This document shows, in pieces, positions 45,601 through 54,652 of a stretch of DNA of 64,000 nt (positions are counted from its first letter, which is position 1; each line of letters begins with the position of its first letter). The notes beneath the pieces were generated by a model. It ran no database searches. It was not told where the DNA came from and saw nothing but the letters and a program-made list of their open reading frames with translations. Source of the stretch: Leuctra nigra (taxonomy: Eukaryota; Arthropoda; Insecta; Plecoptera; Leuctridae); NCBI GenBank assembly GCA_934045905.1, contig OW203768.1, forward strand, positions 34,687,060 to 34,751,059, given 5' to 3'. Both the position numbers and the translations under genes were made by a program.

Positions 45601-47849
45601 GGTAAACTAACGTGAAAAATCTAGATCTTGTGGTTGGATGATGGAGTTTTTATGTGGTCATTGATGTCCGACCTACCGCCGTGAGCTATTGACAGTATTG
45701 TCTCGCAGACCATGCACTTTATTTCGTGGTCATTATCAGTTTTTACCTTTTTCATAAACACAAACTCTTTCTTTAAGTCTTCGTTAAATTTGCACTTCCT
45801 CCGAGGAGCCATAAGTAAAAGTTCTAACAAGTAACAATAATATCACAGACAGATGAATGACAGGAACACAAACCGGCTAAACCAACTTAACACTTGCCAT
45901 CTTAACTTTCAACGAAATCGAAATCCGTGCGCATCTTCTTTTACGCATCTTAGATTTGACCGCTGTAGACAAAAGTTCCATCTAGTGCCGTTAGAGTGAA
46001 CTACCGGGCGGGACATTTTAAGCGGCAATTTCAAAACCGGGACAAATGAGCCGTTTCGCAAAGGTTCTCGGGACACCGGGACAAGAGCATTAAAAACGGT
46101 ACTGTACCGGTAAAACCGGTACGTATGGTCACCTTAACTTTTGAACATAGTCATTTGAATTTTCAAATAATATTTTGGTAGAAATTTAAAAAGTGCTTGC
46201 TGTAAGCATGTATTTTGAGCAGCCCATCAACCTAGTGCTACTTAAAAAAAATTATATATACCACGAGGAAAGGGGGTTAGGGGGCGAAGCCCTCGAAAAA
46301 AAAATTATCTGAAGGTCATAGTGAATTTTTGTTGAGGCATATTAAAAATGAATTTTTAGGGGGAAAACAGGGTTTCATGAGAAAATCATGTTTTTGGAAG
46401 GTACCTAGGAATTGTTTTCGTGGTATTGTCTTTAAAATAATGTGTTTTTGATCAACCTGTATTACTTTATAGAGATTTGAGCAACTCCAGTCTGCCCCGC
46501 AGGGAGATTTTTTTGTTTTAACCCTTTTAAAATAAAATTTTGACACTATGAGGACCACATCTTATAATTTTTTAGTTGGGGCTGACCCATTAGGGGGGGC
46601 CAAGGCCCCCACGGCCCCTCCCGTGCGCACGCCTATGGTTTACATGGCAGAGCAGCAAGTAATTAATTCCTTTCACCTGTTACAAAGTTGGTATATTATC
46701 AATTTACTCTACAGGTGGACAAGGCTAAGGGCAGCATCGACCGCGAGCTGCGGCTGTCTCCGAAACACACCAACCGTTACACGCTGACGACCAACGATTC
46801 CGGTCGTCGAGTCAGTCGACGAGGTGGCGGCAAGCAGAGGTGAGTCTCTTGATGAGTACTATCCTCACAACCATCGACAACTCCTCACTCTCGCAACCAT
46901 CAGAAGGGTATTTTTACTCCCTCGGCCCTACATTACATAGTAATTTTTGTTCGATGAAATCCTCGGGGTTCCTGCAAATGACCAGTCATTCGCTCGTGCC
47001 CTTGATTTTCCTCTCCACGACTTGTATATACATATTTTATTGAATGATTATTGACTGATTCATGCTATTTAAATAGTGCGAAAAAGTGCGGCATTTCCTT
47101 CATAACGCACATGGTAACGATCTTCATAGATAATTTTGATCCCAGATATTAAATTACAAACCCTAGTCATATTTCTTGGTCCCTTCAACAAATCAACAAT
47201 GTTTAGATAATAAATGCAAACAATTTCTTTGTTCTCAGGGCCACATACCATGATAACGAGTGATAAGAAAATACAGTCGTTCTAATCACAATCAAAGTGA
47301 AGATGCGAGGACGAATTATCAAATATCGTGTTTGTGGTGTTAAATTTCAAAGATCAAGAAAAGTGGATTTTTCAATGTGTTATCGTCTTGTCCTCTTCAG
47401 TGCGCATGTGCGGAAGACACGGAGTTCCTAGAAGTTATCAAGTTATAGTAGCGTGATACCTTGGTAGAAACCTATTTCATTTGTGTTTCAAGTCACTTTC
47501 CAATTATGTAATTTGACAGATAGGTATTCCCTTTTCCATGTTCCTCAATTTTTAAAGTGATTGGAATCATAAGATGTGTGATTAGCACTCTTGTACAAAA
47601 TTTAAATGATATACAAACTTACACCCATGGAAAGCTAGTGTAGGATGTTTTATGTTAGGTAACTGATATCAATATAGTTAGTCCTTCCTTGTTTTAGTGT
47701 AGTATTTTTGTTCTTTTTGTAATAGGGAACCTAAATGGTAGAATTTTGAACTTCTTGGCAAGTTCATAATTTACTTTCTATTCAGCCCAACTGTTACGAG
47801 GACGGGTAAGGTAACGGGACACATACAGTTCTTCCAAGTTTTTTTGTAA
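27629..47849 (+). CDS. Double-chromodomain nuclear protein (six exons predicted)
   Basis: Predicted exons 27629-27799, 37474-37674, 38379-38625, 42755-42978, 46715-46839 and 47786-47849 join in frame with GT-AG sites and give 343 aa. Residues 1-120 are acidic/lysine-rich and probably disordered. Chromodomain 1 (about 122-175) has methyl-lysine cage candidates Y123, W144 and F147 in IRWKGF. A basic linker with KKAPQKKAAEKKGKGK follows. Chromodomain 2 (about 230-281) has Y231, W253 and F256 with the same IRWKGF and DDTWEPE..LNC signature. The tail is arginine-rich (GRRVSRRGGG). Chromodomains bind methylated histone H3 tails, so a chromatin reader is likely, HP1/CDY-like in the domains. No chromoshadow or hydratase domain follows, so it is neither canonical HP1 nor CDY. 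The last exon is the least certain: it was chosen by phase and by downstream AATAAA signals. Confidence 0.8.
28013..28185. repeat. Foldback MITE in intron 1 of the chromodomain gene
   Basis: Inverted ends AAGGTACGTTTACAGCTCG and CGAGCTGTAAACTTACCTT, with a palindromic GC-rich interior rich in CG and AGCG motifs. Directly before it is a TAGG/TACC microsatellite patch (about 27955-28000). Confidence 0.65.
28209..28967. mobile_element. Non-autonomous element in intron 1
   Basis: Ends AGGCTTGTTCGTTTAC and GTAAACGAACAGACCT are inverse of each other apart from one or two bases, and the inner parts also pair (GCCAAATGGC versus GGCAGATTTGGC). The flanks share the phrase AAGGCGACA...ACGCATCA on both sides in direct orientation. 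No coding capacity. Confidence 0.6.
29763..30302. mobile_element. Foldback MITE with TTAA target in intron 1
   Basis: TTAA at both ends (29763-29766 and 30299-30302). Inverted ends GGTAGGTACT / AGTATCACC, and the middle 300 bp also fold back (AACTTAGGGTTATCCCT versus AGGGATAACCCCAAGTTT). piggyBac-like target choice. Confidence 0.7.
30653..31263. repeat. Near-perfect palindrome (about 610 bp) in intron 1
   Basis: Two arms of about 285 bp, differing at only a handful of positions, face each other around a centre near 30958. Both arms encode the same chance ORF of about 70 codons. The high arm identity implies a recent origin or ongoing arm homogenisation. No target duplication is clear; TAGGTA-like patches at both outer ends confuse the border. 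Confidence 0.85.
31427..31558. repeat. Short foldback MITE
   Basis: Inverted arms ATTCTCGAAAAAGTTATCGC and GTGATAACTTTTTCGAGAAT, with inner copies of TAAGTTATGAATCATAA, in about 130 bp. Intron 1 of the chromodomain gene. Confidence 0.65.
31609..31631. repeat. Poly-G tract (about 21 G)
   Basis: A single uninterrupted G run following CTCAT, with GC-rich CCGGAAGGGGGATCTGGGG behind it. It resembles the end-proximal G runs in the hAT-type element at 13982-14445, so it may mark a truncated relative. The exact length in the source genome is doubtful because such runs are hard to sequence. Confidence 0.6.
32091..32635. mobile_element. hAT-type MITE with near-perfect 8-bp TSD in intron 1
   Basis: Ends TAGGGGTGTTCA and TGAACACCCCTA-type (rc: TAGGGGTGTTCACGATTA), flanked by CTTAAAAT and CTTACAAT, one mismatch in eight. 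Subterminal ATCGATTA iterations are present at both sides. Confidence 0.85.
32644..34059. other. No gene seen (intron 1)
   Basis: AT-rich intronic sequence without paired ends, RNA gene or recognisable frame. Confidence 0.4.
34060..34535. mobile_element. Foldback MITE with TTAA target and CGAAAGCGAA repeats
   Basis: TTAA at both ends (34060-34063 and 34532-34535), inverted ends AGCTGCGTTCCCATACTTCG and CGAAGTATGGGAACCCAGC. Both sides contain runs of TTCGC/GCGAA motifs, and there is a smaller perfect hairpin inside (CGCGTATCCATGGATACGCG, about 34419-34438). Confidence 0.75.
34946..35379. mobile_element. hAT-type MITE with perfect 8-bp TSD
   Basis: Ends TAGTGATGGCA and TGCTATCACTA, exact duplications CTCGCTCA at 34938-34945 and 35380-35387. 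The flanking sequence, with the element removed, resembles 40185-40270 (TGCTCGTTCATCAACGCGTTA), which serves as an uninterrupted relative. Interior is built from CAATGAAAATTTTC-like iterations. Confidence 0.9.
35737..37014. mobile_element. Mariner-type non-autonomous element made of GGGGTAAAAAGGAACA iterations
   Basis: Ends GGGGAGGTTAGGGTAATT and AATTACCCTAACCTCCCC, with TA on both sides (35735-35736 and 37015-37016). Both halves carry repeated words GGGTAATTGGGAACA, GGGGTAAAAAGGAACA and their inverse TGTTCCTTTTTACCCC. 1278 bp, no transposase. Confidence 0.8.
37675..38378. other. Intron 2 with hAT-like debris
   Basis: Contains a fragment near 37861-37930 (GCAACACGCGGGTCCGGG) related to the repeat at 12816-12860, and an end-like GTGGCTACTGGCAACACTAA near 38250. 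Termini could not be paired. Confidence 0.4.
39073..39215. repeat. Short foldback MITE in intron 3
   Basis: Inverted ends AGGTCTGTTTGCCTGTC and GACAGGCAAACAGACCT, inner block AATGGTAAAGCAG also inverted. 143 bp. Confidence 0.7.
39261..39434. repeat. Short foldback MITE in intron 3
   Basis: Ends GGACCCTTACCTA and TAGGTAAGGGTCC with inner inverted blocks CAGTAGCA...TGTTACTGTAGCAC / GTGCTACAGTAACA. 174 bp; may be a different family from the neighbour at 39073. Confidence 0.7.
39472..40175. mobile_element. Non-autonomous element with TTCTACGCG motif repeats
   Basis: Inverted ends AAGGTTGGGTCAGTTGAATA and TGAGCCAACCCTT, with repeated ATTCTAC(G/A)CGTAGAAAAT words at both sides. Target duplication not identified. 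Confidence 0.65.
40794..41196. repeat. Near-perfect palindrome (about 400 bp) in intron 3
   Basis: Arms of about 170 bp (from CCCCATAAAACACTCCGTG to its inverse CACGGAGTGTTTTTTATGGGG) are almost identical, around an asymmetric loop of about 80 bp. Likely a recent foldback element. Confidence 0.8.
41330..42352 (+). repeat. ~265-bp degenerate tandem array ending in (TAC)n and (TTA)n
   Basis: Four diverged copies share the order GTTTGGC(A/G)CT..TTTCGTTCC, GAGATATGACGTCA, TTCCGGTTTCAAAATGGC. The last motif falls near 41376, 41640, 41905 and 42165. The array is followed by TTTAGCTCCACCC(TAC)6 and (TTA)6, a simple-repeat tail like those of some LINE or helitron-like units. No ORF spans more than one unit. 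Confidence 0.75.
43217..43715. mobile_element. Pogo/Tigger-like MITE with TA target
   Basis: Inverted ends CAGTAAACCCTCGTTATTAC and AACGAGGGTTTACTG with TA on both sides (43215-43216 and 43716-43717). The CAGTAAACCCTCGTTA end type is shared with pogo/Tigger elements. Interior contains AATTCGAA repeats. Intron 4 of the chromodomain gene. Confidence 0.85.
44321..44823 (-). pseudogene. Severely 5'-truncated LINE (RT C-terminal tail) with 14-bp TSD
   Basis: The minus-strand frame 44837-44517 reads IYKTIVQSILLYGAETWEMT...LVWYGHVQRMEPQR, the region C-terminal of the RT palm in RTE-like/endonuclease-RT elements. After one frameshift it continues with GRRRRGRPEEDWKKQVLLDM down to about 44365. The flanks are exact 14-bp duplications TGTAGATGATACAT (44307-44320 and 44824-44837), and the 3' end is a TAATATAATAA-type tail. 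Same broad family as the copy at 60349-61311. Confidence 0.85.
45109..45400 (-). pseudogene. Penelope-like element fragment, GIY-YIG-type C-terminus
   Basis: An open minus-strand frame without an ATG reads SLTKSLVAEHTTELNHDIDW, then NEENWKKRKFKESAVMECLK, and ends VIYKFNHNSN-stop at 45109. The pattern SxLAEHxxxxxHxIDW...W.KR..KES is typical of the endonuclease region of Penelope-like elements. Downstream (44930-45000) lies a TATTTCGGC...CCTTCATCAGT segment of the kind found in their 3' regions. Upstream it is cut off at a hairpin and a hAT insertion. Confidence 0.65.
45429..46136. mobile_element. hAT-type element with a BED-finger exon remnant
   Basis: Ends TAAGGTGACCATA and TATGGTCACCTTA. 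Flanking 8-mers are only similar (AACCTTGA / ACTTTTGA). On the minus strand, 45830-45621 encodes RRKCKFNEDLKKEFVF...IKCMVCETILSIAHGGRSDINDH, a match in style to the BED-type zinc finger that opens hAT transposases of this group. The catalytic part is absent, so it is a deletion derivative. A G-rich tract (GGGGGGTCTGGGGGGC) lies near the left end. Confidence 0.75.
46137..46714. other. Intron 4 with repeat debris
   Basis: Contains a probable element terminus near 46590-46640 (GGCCCCTCCCGTGCGCACGCCTATG) whose partner was not found. No coding frame before exon 5 of the chromodomain gene. Confidence 0.4.
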
Positions 47850-48270
47850 TTCTTTCCTTGCACTAGAGGAATTAAAAAATAAATCAAAGAGTATTTATTG
47901 CCCCTTTCAAATGCACTACCTAGTTACTTGTACTAAATAATGCCACAAAATGGAGAAATTACAACCCCTGATAGGACCTCAAAGTCCTTCACGATTTTCT
48001 GTTATTTTATTTTATGATTATTAATGTTGTATTGAACACTGTGAGGTGGTTACCTCTAGTTGTGAGATTTTTTATGTTTGGTGAGCTTGAAATGGGTGTT
48101 ATGTACTACCTACCAATGTCTTAAATTATGTTAAAAGTTTTGAAAAAACTTAAAAAAGTGTAAAATTGCACTGTATATGTGGCGTTACCTTGCCCAGATA
48201 TTTAGGAATATGGCTGTCCTTGCTTGTTCTTAATTTGTTTTAATTTCTTGCAATAAAGTAGTCAGACTAA
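47850..48270 (+). terminator. Putative 3' UTR and polyadenylation signals of the chromodomain gene
   Basis: AATAAA occurs at about 47876-47881 and again near 48251 (CAATAAAGT), after the proposed stop at 47847-47849. Between them (about 47960-48070) is a short palindrome resembling the centre of the MITE at 247-647. Confidence 0.45.
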
Positions 48271-48279
48271 TTTAATATT

Positions 48280-49180
48280 GGTGGAAAGTTGAAAAGCTGA
48301 AACTTGTTACACAAGCATCGCATTGAGAATAAACATTGCAAAAAAGTAAGGAACCAGCCACACCATAAGTTGTCGTTATTTTCCGCCTTGCCACGTGTCA
48401 ACAATTTGTGTTAGAATATTCAATACAAAAACAAAATGTATAGGTATCATCTTTTAGAAAGTACTGTCCATTTCAACAATTTCATATCAACTAACTTTTG
48501 CATTTGTCTCTCAGGCTAGATAGACACTATACCTACCTACTGTAAAACGTTCATCAATACAAATTTGCAGTTAATACTTAATATATCTTGTTACTTCTTT
48601 TAGCATAGTTTACACAGGAATCATGTAACTTTGATTTGATCCAACAATTTTTCTTATTAGATTATAACATTCATTCTGTACTTGATTCCATGTTATAGAT
48701 GGATACCTTCTTCCAATCGTAATTGCACCATGAGTTACAGTTACATGATCCCCTTGCCCTCTCCAATAGTAGAGTGTTCAGATATAGCGCACACTTGCGG
48801 TCACATAAATTGCTTACAAAATTCAAAGTCCTTTCTCAATATTTGATTGACCAGACGAAAATCTAGTCGGGCGTAAGCTCGACGCTGCCAAGCACCGTGT
48901 CAATCCAAGTCTACTTTTAAACGCGGCGAGCTTACTACCACTACTGTATACTGCAAGCGCTTCACGCTCGTTTTCGGGGTGTCGGCTCGCATTCAAGCAG
49001 TTTGAAATGGAAATTGAAAACCTTGGTTATCGGGTATATTTAGCCACATGACAACACATACCAAATTTCAAAGTGCTGCGATCATCCCTTCGGGGTGAAA
49101 TTTGGGCCTCAAACATGCATGGATTTTTTTCATGCTAGCTGGCTGGCTGGCTAGTTAGTTAGTTTGTTAGTTGGGCACAA
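48280..49180. other. No gene seen
   Basis: Low-complexity AT-rich sequence plus a more GC-rich patch at 48850-49020. No frame or paired ends recognised. Confidence 0.4.
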
Positions 49181-49270
49181 ACAGTGTGGCGAATTGGCTC
49201 GGTCACATGAGGCAAGTGACTTCGATCACGGCGTTGCCGGGTTCGATCCCCGTAACAAACGTTTTATTTT
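49180..49270 (+). repeat. tRNA-derived sequence (SINE head or tRNA pseudogene)
   Basis: TGGCGAATTGG (about 49189) fits the pol III A box and GGTTCGATCCC (about 49232-49243) fits the B box, about 45-50 bases apart. A T-rich tract follows within 20 bases. The T-arm (CGGG..TTCGATC..CCCG) pairs, but the acceptor stem does not, so a working tRNA is unlikely. Confidence 0.45.
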
Positions 49271-49439
49271 TTTTATCTTTTTCTTTATTTAAAAAATGTT
49301 TAACCTTCTTGTGTATATATTCAAAATGTTAATCCGAATACATTCAACGATTACATAGCTACTCTTTTTAATATTATACTCATTGGACTCTAATAACGAT
49401 TGTCAATGTACACGTTGTACGTAAAGTTGTGCAGTAGAA

Positions 49440-49990
49440 CAATTCGTGGTCATGCTAATCAACAGAATCTTGGTGGCTCAGTTACTAAACTAGAAACCAC
49501 ACAAAAAAGGCTCCATTACTGGGTGCATAAGGTTGTCACAGCTTTTAATTTATCCGAATTATTTAATTATGTAAAATTCAGTTAATTAAGTAAATAGTAA
49601 AATTCAGTAAAGGCTCCATTACTAATATTCAGTGTATTAGGTGTTTACAACTTTTCATTTGTCACACTTATTTAATTATTTAAAATAGAGTTAATTTTTT
49701 CAATATTGGTGGCTCAACAAGAAACAAGAAACCACACAAAAAGGCTCCATTACGTGCATCCATTACGTGATCACAACTTTAGGTTTCTAAAATAAATGTA
49801 ATTATTTTAATTATGCTAATTTGTCAATCTTGATGGTCCAGTTACGAAACAAGAAACCACACAAAATGGCTCCATTACTAGGTATATTAGGTGTTTACAA
49901 CTTAGTCAAAATTATTTCATTATTTCAGATATTGTAATCTGTCAATCTTAGAAGCTCGGTTACAATAAACAAGAAACTACACTAAACTTC
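49440..49990 (+). repeat. Degenerate ~120-140-bp tandem array
   Basis: The words GAAACCACACAAAAAGGCTC and CCATTAC...GGTGT recur near 49490, 49725, 49852 and 49975, with partial copies (AAGGCTCCATTAC) near 49602. Units are AT-rich and diverged. No function visible. Confidence 0.7.
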
Positions 49991-50193
49991 TAAAGGGTCC
50001 ATGCAAGGTGTATTTATAGGTGTGTAAATTAATGGAAATCTGTGGGTATGAGAGATTTAAATTTCATTTCATCATCCAACAATGCTTACGTTAAAAAGTT
50101 AGAATAATAAAACGCTTTTAAATTATCATGATTTATTTCCAAACTGTGAGTCAAAGTCTTATAAAGTGACATTGTTTGAATGGAAATAAATGA

Positions 50194-50829
50194 AACTGAA
50201 ACTGATGTTCCTCCTAATCTGACACTAATAAAATAAACATTGGTTTCGATGCGAACGTTATATACGGAAGTGGTCTGGCTTGTTTACATCGGCAATACAA
50301 TAATATTCTTCAAGTATCTAGGCAAAAGCACGAAGTAGTTTCCTGGTTTGAAAATATGAAAATATTATCTTCCACAGCAACATCACAAAACAATATAATA
50401 ATCACTAAATAAGATCAGTAGACTAATTAAAATGCAAGGTAGATAACTGTTTACAAGTACCTATAGAAGAAGACAACAATACTAAATGGACATCGATCGT
50501 ATTTGCCATGAACAAACAAATGTAAACATTAAGTTGACCTGTCAGGGAGAGGCAGAGATGCCAGGTATAGGCCGGCCCATGCTATCCGTGTACATACATA
50601 GGCGAGTAAGGCGGGTAGCGTAAATTTCATCACCCGTCATACTCCTTCCCACCAGCACTATAAACACCAGGTGGCTCAGCTAGTTAATCTTAAAGTAAAG
50701 TTCGTTCACGATAACTGAAACTGATGTTCCTCCTAATCTGACACTAATAAAATAAACATTGGTTTCGATGCGAACGTTATATACGGAAGTGGTCTGGCTT
50801 GTTTACATCGGCAATACAATAATATTCTT
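50194..50829 (+). repeat. Identical 117-bp direct repeats 402 bp apart
   Basis: 50194-50310 and 50713-50829 (AACTGAAACTGATGTTCCTC ... AATATTCTT) appear identical by eye across 117 bp, while sequence on both sides differs. They do not have TG...CA ends, so an LTR pair is not supported. Confidence 0.9.
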
Positions 50830-51137
50830 GACAATAATATTACTGACGTTTTTGTCGATCACGTCGTTCATTGGTCAGTCACTTAAACACTGCTCTGTCA
50901 ATGGCAAGACTTTCTTCTTTGTACTATTGAAATTGTATAAATTATGTCAAATACACAATTTTTAATAGTAGTAAATATTATAAAAATTCAATAAAATTGA
51001 TTTATTTTTATCTACAGCCGTATTATACACATTTTTTGATTATTATATTGATATTTACATGTTTAGGTATACGTTCACTTGACTACGGTAGTACACGCCG
51101 CCATTACGGCTTGCAATTCTAATCGTGAATGAACTTT
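50830..51137 (+). repeat. Dispersed repeat, inverted relative of 59079-59686
   Basis: The segment matches the reverse complement of 59079-59686 (shared GACGTTTT..TCGATCACGTC, CAATGGCAAGACTTTCTTC, GCCGCCATTACGGCTTG) once a 305-bp MITE is removed from the latter. Non-coding. At its right end, the copy is interrupted by the element starting at 51138. Confidence 0.85.
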
Positions 51138-52139
51138 AGTACCCTCATTAGTCGGTGTTAAATAAAAATGCTTAAAACTTTCCTCAAATATGCCTCAAGC
51201 AATACCATTTGCAAATACGAAAAGAAAAACATGTGTCACAGGATTAATTTAAGAGATATCTTAAAAGGAATTCTTGAAATTTCCCATAAGATAACATGGT
51301 GAAGCTTAAAAATTACACTTATATCTTCTGTAGAAATCGTAATATAAACTACAAAGTAAAATTATTGAATTCATTTTAAAGGCCGATTTTTTTTCAATAT
51401 TTTAGCCGCTTAAAAATGTGGGGTTACGGGATTAAATAAAGAGATAATCAAGAATAATACCCTAATTTAGCCAGTTTCTACTAGAAAACTGCTTAAAATC
51501 AAATCAAGTACTTAATTCGTACTGCATGAAATTAATTAAAATAATTGTTAATTCTTTATAAAATATCGTATTTCTACAAAGTAATATTATGATATTCATC
51601 AACAATGCAAAATATTAGGGCTGTGCAAGTCTCGAAAGTTCTCGAATCTCGAATATGAAACTCCATCTCGATCTCGATCGTTTGTTCAAATTACCATCTC
51701 GAATTTTCAAGTCTCGAGCATATCAACTAAGAGCCATCAAGATTTCCAATTTTTTGTTATTTTTACAGGACTACGCACGCTAACTTTCTTTGTATCGTCC
51801 ATAAATTTGATTTGTATTATTTTATATATAAAGCAGACAGTTCTGCATACTTATCAAATGTTATTCTTGTGTATTTGGACAATTTGCATTAGTGTTTCTC
51901 TTCCACCAAAAAAAATATTTTAAAAAAAGGAAAATCTTGCTCGAATATTCTCGATCTTGAAGGTAAAATATCTCGCTCGATCTCGCTCGACTTTTATGAA
52001 ATAATCTCGATCTCGCTTGACATGAAAAATTTCAATCTCGCACAGCCCTACAAAATATAGTTGTAAAATATTTATTTCATTGATTTGTAATTTAATTTGT
52101 GAGTCACTGACTTGAATTACGTGGACTAATGAGGGTACT
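51138..52139. mobile_element. Non-autonomous element with TIRs AGTACCCTCATTAGTC, host of a nested hAT MITE
   Basis: Ends AGTACCCTCATTAGTC and GACTAATGAGGGTACT are perfect inverses. The flanks are ACTTT on both sides (51133-51137 and 52140-52144). About 1 kb including a 435-bp nested hAT-type MITE. No transposase; superfamily not assigned. Confidence 0.8.
51616..52050. mobile_element. Nested hAT-type MITE with perfect 8-bp TSD
   Basis: Ends TAGGGCTGTGC and GCACAGCCCTA, exact duplications CAAAATAT at 51608-51615 and 52051-52058. Both sides carry dense CTCGAATCTCGA-type iterations. Same terminus as the partial element at 1-122. Confidence 0.92.
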
Positions 52140-52144
52140 ACTTT

Positions 52145-53800
52145 AACTAAGTTCCTTTTAAGTTACTTTGCCTTCCAAAAACCATCCGGATTTTATTTAA
52201 AATGTGTTGTAAGCATCTGTAAGCCTGCACGCTTTACCAATTGAGTTTATTCTTCGGAACTTTGACATAAAAAAGTAAACATGGGAGAATTTAAAAATGA
52301 GGAAACGCATTTGCAATCATCTATCTTTCGTGTACCTTTCAGTTTACCAAGTGGCGACAAATACGCGTTTTACGAGATGAACGTACAAATTCCGGTCTAC
52401 ACCGGAACAATACACCTACAATTTACGTTATTCACATGACTCAAAGTTGTGAACTTTTAACAAATCGTCGTGTAATTGTTAATTTGTTGCATATCCGGTT
52501 TTTTCACTTTTGGAGTTAGATGCATCTACATATTCCCGAGTACTTACTTGTCATATATCCACTGAAAACAGTGCAGAAAATTACAAGGAAATTGGTTTTC
52601 TTAATGTTTATTTGTTGCATATCCTCGGCAATGCAAATATTTTAATTGTTAGCTTGTCCCATACCCTCGGCAAGCCAATAGAATGTGTTCAAAAAGTAGG
52701 AAGAATCTTCTTCCTACTTTCTGTCTTTCTTCGGCTCCTTTATCGTCATCTTCTTTCTTATGTTGCCTTCTTCTTGACACAATGCGCCTAGCTTTATTTT
52801 TAATTTTTTTAATTTCGATTTTAAATTTATTTTTAAGTCGTTTTTAATTTTTATAATTTTGTTAAAGTTTACAATGATGTTCTAAGTTTAAGTGTCTAAG
52901 TGATCTAAGTTTTCACTTAGATTGTATTCTTCAAATTTGGACACAACATTAGGTTTTTAGTGTTGTGTTTGGCGGCAGTAACTGGGCGAAATGATTTCAC
53001 GAATTTTAAGTGCCAAAATGTTTAAACAATATATTATTGCTTGGCCCTTCTTTTAGATCTCAATTGTTTTAAGTGGGAAGGTGCTTGGCAGTTTTTTTTA
53101 CAAGTTTTTGTTTTTGTACAATACGGATTTCGAGCAAGTGTTGTGAGGGTTGATTGTAAGAACGAAACAATGACATTACCTCATACCTACCTAATTCCTC
53201 CATTCAACAAATATTGAAGGCAATTTGTATTGAGACCCCAGGCGTGCGTGCGTACCTACATACTACATAGGCAAAAGGATAGGCTCGCAAGGTAAGGGTC
53301 TAGGTATTCAATTAATACATTCGCTACATACCTCGCTTTGATAAAAAACTTACATTTTTATTTTAATTAATCAACTCATTTCCAAAATTAATGTTGGGTA
53401 AGATGATTTGCAAAATTTACAAAATATACAAGTTAAAACCATTTTCATGAGCAAAACATCCATCCACTTGCATGCTTGAAACTTGAAAAATGGTTACCTA
53501 CAGTTGTGAACTACCTTTCGATTTTTTTAACTCGCGAGATTGAGTAAGCCCGCTCGTCTGTTTAGTACATTAGATAAACATTAGGTTTGTTTTTCGGGAT
53601 ACTCGGAACTGCTCCAACTAGCATGGGCCGGGTGATTGTATACATAGGGCTGGTGCAAGCTGGAGCAACTCCAAGAAGTCACGAACAAGCTTTTATTTTG
53701 GATAATGAAGCAAGTATGTACCTACCTACTCAACTACTGCCAGCCCTGAAATTTTTTAATTACATGTTATTTAATCACCCAGCTCAAGTAATCAAAAGTA
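52145..53800. other. No gene seen
   Basis: The ORFs at 52510-52791 (93 codons) and 53587-53940 (117 codons) have no recognisable domain, and the latter runs through the MITE at 53801. No RNA gene identified. Confidence 0.45.
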
Positions 53801-53910
53801 ATGGTGTTTTCCACTGGGCCGCACTAGTTTTGCACTCTGTTTTAAATTTGCATAGAGTTTTATATGGTGCCGTCCTTTCAGTGCGTCAACGGCAAGTAGA
53901 AAACACCATA
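53801..53910. repeat. 110-bp MITE, family 1 copy A
   Basis: Inverted ends ATGGTGTTTTCCACT / AGTAGAAAACACCAT. It shares length, ends and the GCACTGAAA/GCAAATTT core (in inverse orientation) with 57091-57192. Confidence 0.75.
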
Positions 53911-54652
53911 ACTATATCATGTTTTGAAGAAATCATTTGAAATGTGACTGATAGTATAAATTTTCTATTTATTTTCACTCTTCAGACAATCGAAGAATTT
54001 TAAAAACCTACGTATGCTAGTTTATCAGTGTGTGAGCAAAATTTCAGATTGGTTTGGTGGTGTCCTTGTCCACAGGATTAGCATAAAAGCCTTGGCAGCG
54101 CAAGATTGGTATAGGTCCTACCCTGCCTACTGGCCGCATTGTTGGGGGGAGAACTAATAACAGTAGGTACAAGTTCTTAGGAACTTGTTCCTTGAGGATT
54201 TTTGTAAGGGTCAGAACACATTTTATTCCAGGCTTTCAAAATCTTAATTCCCAAAGAATTTTGAAAAAAATAAATAAGATCCATAGATCAACATAAACTG
54301 GAGTACCTACAGGAATTACTCTGTCCTCGTAAGTAAATTTTCCAACTCTGTTTAGAAAATCTCAGCCAAAGAGCCCAGCAGCTGAATAAATTGCGAAACT
54401 TGGGTAACTTTTCCATCACTGATTAGGTAGCCAACTTTGTCTTCGGAGCCATAACTCGAGCTGAGTAAATTTATCTGAGCTTGGCTGTAAAGTTTATCTG
54501 CTCCTCAGTTTATTGGACAGTAACGGTATGTTGAGTGAGTGTTGATGTTTACAAGCAGCCTGAACAAGCAATAGAAAAATACTTTTAGCGTCAAACAGGC
54601 TGATGAATGCTTGTTTAAAACTAAAAATTCTTTTGAAAGTTGTTTTCATTAC

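Noticed and set aside
53587..53940. 117-codon plus-strand ORF
   Set aside because: Its second half is a MITE with inverted ends; no recognisable product.
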